Shown: in pieces, positions 1-5,324 of the stretch
How positions within the stretch are numbered: position 1 is the first letter of the stretch
How the letters are laid out: every line of letters starts with the position of its first letter
NCBI GenBank assembly: GCA_018222695.1
Contig: JAAEZV010000049.1
Coordinates: 1-9,446 of the forward strand
Origin: Gammaproteobacteria bacterium
Lineage (GTDB): Bacteria > Pseudomonadota > Gammaproteobacteria > Pseudomonadales > Halieaceae
Reading direction: 5' to 3'
DNA length: 9,446 nt
Notes under the pieces: model-generated
Database searches by the model: none
What the model saw: the letters and a program-made list of their open reading frames with translations, nothing else
What the model was told of the DNA's origin: nothing
Position numbers and translations under genes: made by a program

Positions 1-114
1 CAATATCGAGCTTGGGTCGCGGAGCGAGATCACTTACTGAACAATCAGACCGAACTCATTCGCGCGCACATCGCCAGCATTCAGGCCACGCTGGCCCCAT
101 GCGCTCCAAGCTAG
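1..114 (+). CDS. 3' end of an unidentified gene (partial)
   Basis: The first frame is open from the first base of the window and ends at TAG 112-114, giving the last 37 residues of a protein whose start lies outside. The visible tail is strongly charged and helix-like (it includes AWVAERDHLLNNQTELI) and ends in Ala, Pro, Ser. Such a tail could be a terminal coiled-coil helix, for example of a regulator, but too little is present to name a family. It is called a gene because the frame is open to the edge and the 95-base gap to the next start looks like a normal intergenic space. It could still be chance, since 114 bases is short. Confidence 0.45.
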   Translation, partial: QYRAWVAERDHLLNNQTELIRAHIASIQATLAPCAPS

Positions 115-165
115 CGACATTATTCGAAACGCGTCATCCTTGGCACTGCGATGCTTGGCCAACCC

Positions 166-174
166 TGCTACATT
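166..174 (+). promoter_or_regulatory. Candidate extended -10 element upstream of the lipoprotein gene
   Basis: TGCTACATT fits the extended -10 pattern (TG, one base, then a TATAAT-like hexamer matching at four of six positions). It lies 36 bases before the chosen GTG start. No convincing -35 box sits 16-18 bases upstream, which an extended -10 promoter can tolerate. This is a pattern match only. Confidence 0.25.
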
Positions 175-209
175 AGCCCCCGCGTTTAATTCAATCTGTG
201 GAGAAAGTT

Positions 210-818
210 GTGAAGCTGATCCGATTCACCGCCGCCCTGGTCGCCGCCCTGACGTTGGCCGCCTGCGCCACCAAACCACCGGAGCCCGTGGTGGACTTCG
301 CCCCTGACTACAACTTCAGTCAACCCAAGACCATTGGCTTTTATGCCATGAGTGGCGAGGTGACGGGCAACAATCCGACCGAGCTGACCGATTTTCAGAG
401 AGATCGCATCGATGACGCATTACAGGGTGCCCTCGAAGCGAAAGGTTTCGTGTTCGTCGACAAAACCGCTGACGCCGACCTGCTCCTGAGCTGGCACCTG
501 AATCTCATGGAAAAGACCGATGTGAAAACCTACAACAATCCCTCCTATGGGGCGTCAGTAGGCTATAGCCGCTACAACCGCTACGCGATGTACAACTGCT
601 ACAACTGTATGAATCAGACCGACGTCCGCGTGACGGAGTACACCCAGGGCACCTTCATCATCGACATGATTGACCCTGACGCAAACGCCTCGGTCTGGCG
701 TAGCGTCACCCAGTCAAAGCTGAAGGACGAAACCATCCGCGACCAGGCTGCACTCGACAGCGCTGCCATGCGGGTGCTGGCAGGCTTCCCGCCCGGCGCA
801 TTGCCCGCCTCTCCTTGA
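210..818 (+). CDS. DUF4136-type outer-membrane lipoprotein
   Basis: This is a predicted lipoprotein of 202 residues. A short positive N-terminus (VKLIRF) is followed by a hydrophobic stretch and a lipobox (LAAC), with the lipidated Cys at residue 19. The residue after Cys is Ala, not Asp, which favours sorting to the outer membrane. The C-terminal half carries the DUF4136 hallmark of a strand such as TEYTQGTFIIDMIDP followed by SVWR. DUF4136 proteins have no firm biochemical role. An unusual Tyr/Asn/Cys-rich segment (about residues 119-136, containing YNCYNC) sits just before that motif. GTG at 210 is preferred over GTG at 198 because GGAGAAAG (200-207) forms a good ribosome site before 210, while nothing comparable precedes 198. 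It appears monocistronic, with a hairpin soon after the stop. Family assignment is by remembered motif. Confidence 0.82.
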   Translation: MKLIRFTAALVAALTLAACATKPPEPVVDFAPDYNFSQPKTIGFYAMSGEVTGNNPTELTDFQRDRIDDALQGALEAKGFVFVDKTADADLLLSWHLNLMEKTDVKTYNNPSYGASVGYSRYNRYAMYNCYNCMNQTDVRVTEYTQGTFIIDMIDPDANASVWRSVTQSKLKDETIRDQAALDSAAMRVLAGFPPGALPASP

Positions 819-824
819 CGCCAA

Positions 825-853
825 GACGCACTGGGCCATTCGTTCAGTGCGTC
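825..853 (+). terminator. Perfect 9-bp hairpin just after the lipoprotein gene, possible terminator
   Basis: GACGCACTG (825-833) and CAGTGCGTC (845-853) are exact reverse complements separated by 11 bases. The structure begins 6 bases after the lipoprotein stop codon, the usual place for a transcription end or 3'-end stabilising hairpin. It is not followed by a T-run, so it is not a classical intrinsic terminator. It may instead protect the 3' end or act with Rho. Confidence 0.45.
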
Positions 854-885
854 GGTCAATGGGCCTCAACCAAGGCTGATGACTA

Positions 886-924
886 CCCCTAAGGGGGCAC
901 TTGAGACACAGCGCGTCGCCCCCT
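886..924. repeat. Nested G/C-run inverted repeats upstream of the amidase gene
   Basis: A G-run (893-897) can pair with two partners. One is the C-run directly upstream (886-889, as CCCC-TAA-GGGG). The other is the C-run downstream, as AGGGGGC 892-898 with GCCCCCT 918-924 across a 19-base loop. The two pairings exclude each other. The second arm overlaps the spacer and -10 of the candidate promoter at 901-929, so the repeat may be a protein-binding site rather than an RNA structure. The function is unknown. Confidence 0.35.
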
Positions 925-929
925 ACTCT
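901..929 (+). promoter_or_regulatory. Candidate sigma70-type promoter for the amidase-deiminase operon
   Basis: TTGAGA (901-906, five of six matches to the -35 consensus) is followed after 17 bases by TACTCT (924-929, three of six matches to -10). Transcription would begin near 936, about 20 bases before the ATG at 956. That is one more reason not to use the TTG at 932 as the start. This is a pattern match without experimental support. Confidence 0.4.
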
Positions 930-955
930 GTTTGCCTCACAGCGAGGCGGCAATC

Positions 956-1951
956 ATGAAAGTTATCAGCAGCGCGGCGCTACCTAGTCCGTGCCCGATT
1001 CCCGGGCGCGAGCCCCGAACGACCAGTATTGGTCTGGTCCAGACGCGTTGGTACGACTCCGTAGATGCCCATACCGAACAATTATCGAAGGGCGTAAGTG
1101 CTTGTGCCGGTGCCGGTGCCAACGTGGTGTTCCTGCCCGAGCTCACGTTAAGCCGCTACCCGGCGGATAGTCGACCCGAGGGCCCCGCAGACGCCTCCGC
1201 TGAAAATGTAGATAGTGGACCCAGTCTCGCGCTCGCACGTGAGCTCGCCCGCGACTGTGATGTACACGTGCAGATCTCGCTCTTTGAGCGCTCCGGAGCA
1301 GCCGACCAACGCGGTCTCAATACCTCCATCATTGTTGCGCCAAACGGTGAGTGCGTCGGACGCACCCGCAAACTCCATATTCCCGTCACCGAGGGATACT
1401 TTGAGGATGACTACTTTGCGGAGGGGCCAGCCGATGACCCCTACCCGGTGCACAGGCTTGAACTGGACGGCGTGGATCTCAAAGTGGGCAACCCAACATG
1501 TTGGGATGAGTGGTTCCCCGAAGTGGCACGTTGCTACGCCCTGGCCGGCGCCGATGTGCTGTGTTATCCCACTGCCATAGGCTCCGAACCCGACTACCCG
1601 GACTTCGATACCGCTCCGCTGCTGAGGCGGGTTGTGACCGGTCATGCAGCGGCCAATGGGCTGTTTATCGCCCTGCCCAATCGCTTTGGCTCAGAGGGGC
1701 TACTCAACTTTTACGGCACCAGCTGCATCATCGACCCCTTCGGACGTGTGCTGGGAGAAGCGCCGCGGGACGAGGCAGCTGCGCTGGTGGCAGAAATTGA
1801 TCTCGGGCAACGAGACGATTGGCTGACGCTGTTCCCCTTTTTCGCCACCCGGAGGCCCGACACCTACGGTGCTCTGACCGATGACAAGGTGAACCCCCGG
1901 CAACCCAATGGTGACGCACAGGACGGGGGCATTCCCGGCATTAAGCAATGA
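956..1951 (+). CDS. aguB: Carbon-nitrogen hydrolase, N-carbamoylputrescine amidase-like
   Basis: This is a cytosolic nitrilase-superfamily amidase of 331 residues. AguB enzymes hydrolyse N-carbamoylputrescine to putrescine, CO2 and ammonia. The catalytic triad is visible as Glu62 (FLPELTLSRY), Lys139 (RTRKLHIP) and Cys182 (TCWDEWFPE). A further conserved Glu111 lies in SLFERS. CWDEWFPE and CYPTAIGSEP closely match AguB, as does GHAAAN. However, the His-Trp expected shortly after IGSEP is replaced by APLLRR, and the loops around Glu62 and after HIP (HIPVTEGYFEDDYF) also differ, so the substrate may not be exactly carbamoylputrescine. ATG 956 is chosen over TTG 932 because GAGG at 944-947 is an 8-base-spaced ribosome site and the likely promoter overlaps the longer start. 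Its stop overlaps the start of the deiminase gene by 4 bases (ATGA), implying translational coupling and consecutive reactions. Confidence 0.85.
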   Translation: MKVISSAALPSPCPIPGREPRTTSIGLVQTRWYDSVDAHTEQLSKGVSACAGAGANVVFLPELTLSRYPADSRPEGPADASAENVDSGPSLALARELARDCDVHVQISLFERSGAADQRGLNTSIIVAPNGECVGRTRKLHIPVTEGYFEDDYFAEGPADDPYPVHRLELDGVDLKVGNPTCWDEWFPEVARCYALAGADVLCYPTAIGSEPDYPDFDTAPLLRRVVTGHAAANGLFIALPNRFGSEGLLNFYGTSCIIDPFGRVLGEAPRDEAAALVAEIDLGQRDDWLTLFPFFATRRPDTYGALTDDKVNPRQPNGDAQDGGIPGIKQ

Positions 1952-2952
1952 CGCGCGCCCGTCATATGCCACCTGAGTGGGCGCCCCATGCCGCCACCTG
2001 GATGGGATTTCCACGAGACAGCTACGCTGAATCCGGTCTGAGCCGTGAAGAGGCGCAAGACGCCTGGTCGGCGGTGGCCAATGCCATCAGCGAATACGAA
2101 CCGGTGCAGATGTTATGTCACCCGGAGGATTTGCCCGCGGCGGAACGAAAGCTATCAGCATCCATCGACGTCATCCCCGTCACCCTGAACGATGCCTGGC
2201 TGAGAGATATCGGACCAACTTTTGTAATGGAAGATGACGCACTCGTCGCCATCGACTGGCAGTTCAACGGCTGGGGCCAAAATACCGAGTTCGAGTGGAG
2301 CGATGACGACGCCATCGCCTCTCAGGTTGCCGAGAACTTGGCGGTACCGACTGTGCGCACCGAGATCGTCAACGAAGGGGGCGGCATTCATGTGGATGGT
2401 CAGGGCACCGTGCTCCTCACTGAGACGGTTCAGCTGGACCCGACGCGCAATCCGGGCCACGACCGCGACAGCATCGCAGCACACATTCACACTGCGCTGG
2501 GCACTCACCGCGCCATCTGGCTATCGAAGGGGTTGTGGCGGGACAACTTCTTAAACGGCACCAAGGGCCACGTGGACATCGTGGCCTGTTTCGCCCCGGA
2601 CGGCCGTCTGCTGGTTCACCGACAAACCAATACGGATCATCCAGACTTCCCCTTGTGGGAGACCCTTGCTGAACAATTCAGCGACGAAGGTCTTGAAGTA
2701 TTGCCGCTCGAGGCGCCTCTCACGCTGAAAGACAGCCGTGATTGGGTCGACTACAGCTACATCAATCACTACGTCTGTAATGGTGCGGTCATCTGCCCGA
2801 GCTTCGATGACCGTCATGACGATGCAGCCCGCGAGCGGCTACAGGATGCCTACCCCGGTCGGGATGTTCGGATGCTGGACGCCAGAGCGCTGTTTGCCAT
2901 GGGCGGGGGCATCCACTGCATCACCCAGCAACAACCGAGCGGAGTCGGCTAA
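1948..2952 (+). CDS. aguA: Agmatine deiminase family protein
   Basis: This is a 334-residue member of the agmatine deiminase / peptidyl-arginine-deiminase-type (guanidine-modifying) superfamily. Agmatine deiminases convert agmatine and water to N-carbamoylputrescine and ammonia through a cysteine nucleophile. Visible landmarks, in order, are PPEWAPHAATWMGFPRD at the N-terminus, NDAWLRDIGPTF (residues 81-92, Asp82 and Asp87), NEGGGIHVDGQGT (Glu143), GHVD (His208 and Asp210) and GGGIHCITQQQP near the C-terminus, with catalytic Cys324. All the core residues are present. The stretch just before GHVD reads NGTK, whereas AguA enzymes have an acidic DxTD-like run there, and VACF follows. This points to a divergent subgroup. 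The start overlaps the amidase stop by 4 bases, so the two proteins probably act in one pathway. Family is certain, agmatine as substrate only probable. Confidence 0.88.
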   Translation: MTRARHMPPEWAPHAATWMGFPRDSYAESGLSREEAQDAWSAVANAISEYEPVQMLCHPEDLPAAERKLSASIDVIPVTLNDAWLRDIGPTFVMEDDALVAIDWQFNGWGQNTEFEWSDDDAIASQVAENLAVPTVRTEIVNEGGGIHVDGQGTVLLTETVQLDPTRNPGHDRDSIAAHIHTALGTHRAIWLSKGLWRDNFLNGTKGHVDIVACFAPDGRLLVHRQTNTDHPDFPLWETLAEQFSDEGLEVLPLEAPLTLKDSRDWVDYSYINHYVCNGAVICPSFDDRHDDAARERLQDAYPGRDVRMLDARALFAMGGGIHCITQQQPSGVG

Positions 2953-3011
2953 ATCCCTCTATACTCCGCGGTCCTTTTTATCAGCGGTCAGACGCCAAGC
3001 CACGGCCAGCC

Positions 3012-3833
3012 ATGTTCACTTACATCAATCCAGACATCCGCGAGCGACTGATTCGAGACGGCAAATTATTCCGTATCGACGCCGATGGCGCGGAGGTGGA
3101 GATGACTGAGGCGCCTGGCCCGGGTCTACACCTCAATCTGATGGGCCCGATTCCCCTGCCGCTGGCCCGCGGCCAACGACACCCGACCGTTCAGTGGTAT
3201 GCGAGCGTCAGAAGCACCGAGCTCAGCGAAGTCGAGCACCTCGCCAGCACCCTGAGAGAACAGGGCGGCCAACACCTTTTCTCGCACCTGGCTTCCAGCA
3301 TGGCGGTCAACAGCGTGTTGGTGATTGGGGAACCTGAAAAGAGCGACAACCCTCTGGTCAGAGTGCATTCGAGTTGTCTGACTGGCGACGTACTGGGGTC
3401 GCGAAGATGTGAGTGCGGACCCCAGTTGGAGTCAGCGCTGGATCGAATCGCGGACGATGCCGAGGGCGGTTATCTCATCTATATGGCGGGCCATGAGGGC
3501 CGTGGTATTGGCCTGTGGGCCAAAGCCGCTACCTACCTCCTGCAGGACGCCGGGGAGAACACCTATCAGGCGAACCGGTCGCTGGGTCTACCTGACGATT
3601 CCCGGGACTTCTCCGATGCCGCACTGCTACTCAAATATTTCGGGCGCGGCCGCAAGCTGCGACTGTTAACGAATAACCCCAAAAAGCAGGAAGACCTGAC
3701 TGCATTGGGCGTGCCTCATATCGAACAGGTGAAGCACGTGTGTGGCGTCGATGACCACAACCTTCAGTATTTGAAGGCCAAACGGGACTGGGGACACAAA
3801 CTCGGCGAGGACGATCTCTCCACCGAGGAGTAA
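3012..3833 (+). CDS. ribA: GTP cyclohydrolase II with N-terminal extension
   Basis: This enzyme opens GTP to 2,5-diamino-6-ribosylamino-pyrimidinone phosphate, formate and pyrophosphate, the first step of riboflavin synthesis. The zinc ligands Cys122, Cys133 and Cys135 lie in VHSSCLTGDVLGS and RRCECGPQLE, with the same C-x10-C-x-C spacing as E. coli RibA. GHEGRGIGL (161-168), Tyr175 (TYLLQD) and Asp196/Arg198 (DDSRDF) match the known catalytic residues, and LRLLTNNPKK follows. About 68 residues precede the domain beyond what E. coli RibA (196 aa) has; I do not recognise them. The ATG at 3012 has no clear ribosome site. An in-frame ATG at 3102 follows GGAGG (3092-3096) by 5 bases, so a 243-residue form is possible. 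It lies 59 bases after the deiminase gene. A lone TATACT at 2960-2965 could be a -10, so it may be read with the operon or separately. Confidence 0.9.
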   Translation: MFTYINPDIRERLIRDGKLFRIDADGAEVEMTEAPGPGLHLNLMGPIPLPLARGQRHPTVQWYASVRSTELSEVEHLASTLREQGGQHLFSHLASSMAVNSVLVIGEPEKSDNPLVRVHSSCLTGDVLGSRRCECGPQLESALDRIADDAEGGYLIYMAGHEGRGIGLWAKAATYLLQDAGENTYQANRSLGLPDDSRDFSDAALLLKYFGRGRKLRLLTNNPKKQEDLTALGVPHIEQVKHVCGVDDHNLQYLKAKRDWGHKLGEDDLSTEE

Positions 3834-3897
3834 CGCGACGTCGACCTGAGGGGATAAGTCGCTGCCTTCACCGTTGGCTGACTGTGTTCAGAGCTCT

Positions 3898-4212
3898 CTA
3901 ATTCAACCACTCGGGCAGGGGCTCACGCCCCAGCGGCAGCTCCATGCTGTTATCGGCCGCCTGGTGTGCATGCCCCACCATTTCATCGTAGGCGCTTCGC
4001 TGTCGCAGAAAAAACTCGCAGGTCACCGCTTTACGCAGCATGCGCTGCATTTCGAGCAAGTTACGGGTTTTGAGCACTTTTCCCTGACGATCAGCAATGA
4101 CGTGCTCCTCACCGTCGATGCGCGCGTGGGCGATGTAAAGGCTCAAATCGACGGACTCAATAACCACCCCTGTCACGCCCATGCTGCCCAGATCACTCAT
4201 CGAAACCTTCAT
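3898..4212 (-). CDS. DUF6482-like small protein
   Basis: A 104-residue protein is read on the minus strand, convergent with the cyclohydrolase gene and divergent from cho. It has no signal peptide or membrane segment and is probably cytosolic. The N-terminal half looks like a small beta-rich domain (VIESVDLSLYIAHARIDG, then EEHVIADRQGKVLKTRNL). The second half has the motif LRQRSAYDEMVG followed by NSMELPLG. From memory this resembles gammaproteobacterial DUF6482 proteins, which have no known function. ATG at 4212 (MKVSMSDL) is chosen, with GGTGA about 8 bases upstream. A GTG at 4224 would add four residues, and an inner ATG at 4200 has AAGG before it. The longer plus-strand frame across this stretch has no protein-like pattern and is taken as a shadow. 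Confidence 0.72.
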   Translation of the reverse strand: MKVSMSDLGSMGVTGVVIESVDLSLYIAHARIDGEEHVIADRQGKVLKTRNLLEMQRMLRKAVTCEFFLRQRSAYDEMVGHAHQAADNSMELPLGREPLPEWLN

Positions 4213-4243
4213 GTGCTTTGTCACCCGTTTTTTATTTCTGTGG

Positions 4244-4262
4244 CGCAGACCCCGTGTCTGCG
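4244..4262. repeat. Perfect 7-bp inverted repeat in the divergent intergenic region
   Basis: CGCAGAC and GTCTGCG are exact reverse complements around a 5-base loop (CCCGT). The repeat lies 31 bases upstream of the minus-strand gene's ATG, so in that transcript it could form a leader hairpin. On DNA it could be an operator. No T-run follows it on either strand, so it is unlikely to be an intrinsic terminator. Confidence 0.4.
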
Positions 4263-4286
4263 TTCGGCACTTTGTCGCGCCGGCTA

Positions 4287-4310
4287 CAAAAGCTACGATT
4301 CGTGCTTTTG
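4287..4310. repeat. 24-bp near-perfect palindrome between divergent genes
   Basis: CAAAAGC (4287-4293) and GCTTTTG (4304-4310) are exact reverse complements. Inside them ACG and CGT also pair, leaving one unpaired T and an ATT loop. The A-rich left arm and T-rich right arm resemble a two-way terminator in shape, but no gene ends here. The two flanking genes both start outward from this region, so an operator for a dimeric regulator is an equally good reading. The surrounding 191 bases (4213-4403) hold no gene I can support. A weak TTGCTT (4317-4322) and GATTAA (4340-4345) pair could serve cho but matches consensus poorly. Confidence 0.4.
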
Positions 4311-4403
4311 AGCGGTTTGCTTCCGAGCGAGACCGCGCCGATTAAAAGCGACAAAATCCGGACAGCCTCCCGGCTTGCGCCGTGGATCTAAGACGATGCC
4401 AAG

Positions 4404-5324
4404 ATGACCGAGACAAGCCAGCACATCGCTTTCTCTCGCGCAGGTGAGCCGCTCGACGCGCTGCCGCGCTGCAGCGGCGTCTACCGGTTTTTCGCTGAGG
4501 ACGGCTCACTGCTGTACGTGGGTAAAAGCGTCGATATTCACAGCCGGGTCACACAACATCTCAATGAAGGCCGCAAACCCGGCCGGCATCAACGGCTCAT
4601 GTCGCAGGTTGCCCGTATCGACTGTCAGCTCACAGCGGGCGAGATCGGCGCGTTGCTGATAGAGAATGCTGCGATCAAGTCAGAAGTGCCCCTGTTCAAT
4701 CGACGCCAACGCCAACTGCGTCGCCTCTGGACCATCCAGCTTCAGCCTGCCACCGACGGGTTTCTGAAACCCCTTGCCATCGACTTTGCACCCACCGGGG
4801 TGCGCGAAACCGACACCTACGGACTGTTTGCCAACAAACACCGCATCACCACGACGATACAAAACCTCGCCAGAGATCACGCTTTGTGTCTCCGGGTCAT
4901 GGGTTTGGACAAAGGGAAAGGCGCGTGCTTTCAGCATCAGCTGGGGCGCTGCGACGGCGCCTGCGCCGGTCAGGAAAGCCCCGACTCCCACAACGCACGC
5001 CTGCTGGATCAATTGGAGCGGCAACGCATCGCCGCCTGGCCATTCGATGGACCACTGCTGTTGGCGGAGCAAACGATACGTCCTCTCGAGCATCAACCCG
5101 TACAGCAATTCCATCTGGTGGATCAGTGGGCGTGGCACGGCTGCTTCGACTCGCGGCAAGAAGCTCAAAGTGCGCTGGAGAACCCCGTCTCAACCGCCTT
5201 CGACCGGGACGCTTACCGTTTGGTTTATAGCGCTATCTATCGTGGCCGCGTCGCGCTGCAGGATGCCCTGACCTGGCAACCGCTGGTTAACCCGCTCTTG
5301 GCACAACGAGAGGCTGCGTCATGA
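4404..5324 (+). CDS. cho: Cho-type excinuclease (UvrC N-terminal homologue, GIY-YIG)
   Basis: Cho makes the 3' incision in nucleotide excision repair, working with UvrA and UvrB as an alternative to UvrC on bulky lesions. This 306-residue protein matches E. coli Cho (295 aa) in length and layout. The GIY-YIG nuclease domain occupies about residues 19-100, with GVY 25-27, YVG 38-40, Tyr38, Arg48, Glu87 (LLIEN) and Asn99 (PLFN). These keep the spacing of the T. maritima UvrC active-site residues Tyr29, Arg39, Glu76 and Asn88. TAGEIGALL and YGLFANK are also Cho-like. Cysteines 162, 175, 183 and 187 resemble the UvrC iron-sulfur ligands. There is no UvrC C-terminal nuclease or helix-hairpin-helix domain, as expected for Cho. 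The ribosome site is weak. I see no LexA-type CTG-N10-CAG box upstream, although E. coli cho is SOS controlled. Its stop overlaps the photolyase start by 4 bases. Confidence 0.93.
   Translation: MTETSQHIAFSRAGEPLDALPRCSGVYRFFAEDGSLLYVGKSVDIHSRVTQHLNEGRKPGRHQRLMSQVARIDCQLTAGEIGALLIENAAIKSEVPLFNRRQRQLRRLWTIQLQPATDGFLKPLAIDFAPTGVRETDTYGLFANKHRITTTIQNLARDHALCLRVMGLDKGKGACFQHQLGRCDGACAGQESPDSHNARLLDQLERQRIAAWPFDGPLLLAEQTIRPLEHQPVQQFHLVDQWAWHGCFDSRQEAQSALENPVSTAFDRDAYRLVYSAIYRGRVALQDALTWQPLVNPLLAQREAAS

Noticed and set aside
932..955. Longer amidase form starting at TTG 932
   Set aside because: ATG 956 has a better-placed ribosome site, and the candidate promoter places transcription start near 936, after the TTG.
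3012..3833. URC1-type (uracil catabolism) GTP cyclohydrolase II-like protein
   Set aside because: All the GTP cyclohydrolase II zinc and catalytic residues are kept at E. coli spacing, and no urc neighbours are present.
3834..3897. Intrinsic terminator between the convergent cyclohydrolase and DUF6482-like genes
   Set aside because: Only a short CGACGTCG palindrome (3836-3843) is present. There is no stem followed by a T-run on either strand.
3874..4311. A 145-codon open frame on the plus strand over the small minus-strand gene
   Set aside because: Its translation is low-complexity with many His, Leu and Cys residues and no family pattern. The minus-strand reading has protein-like motifs (SAYDEMVG, ELPLG) and a sensible start.
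4225..4403. LexA (SOS) box upstream of cho
   Set aside because: Looked for CTG-N10-CAG because E. coli cho is SOS induced. None is present with acceptable spacing.
4680..5168. Long minus-strand open frame inside cho
   Set aside because: Cho matches its family across its whole length on the plus strand. The opposite frame is a by-product of GC-rich codon use.
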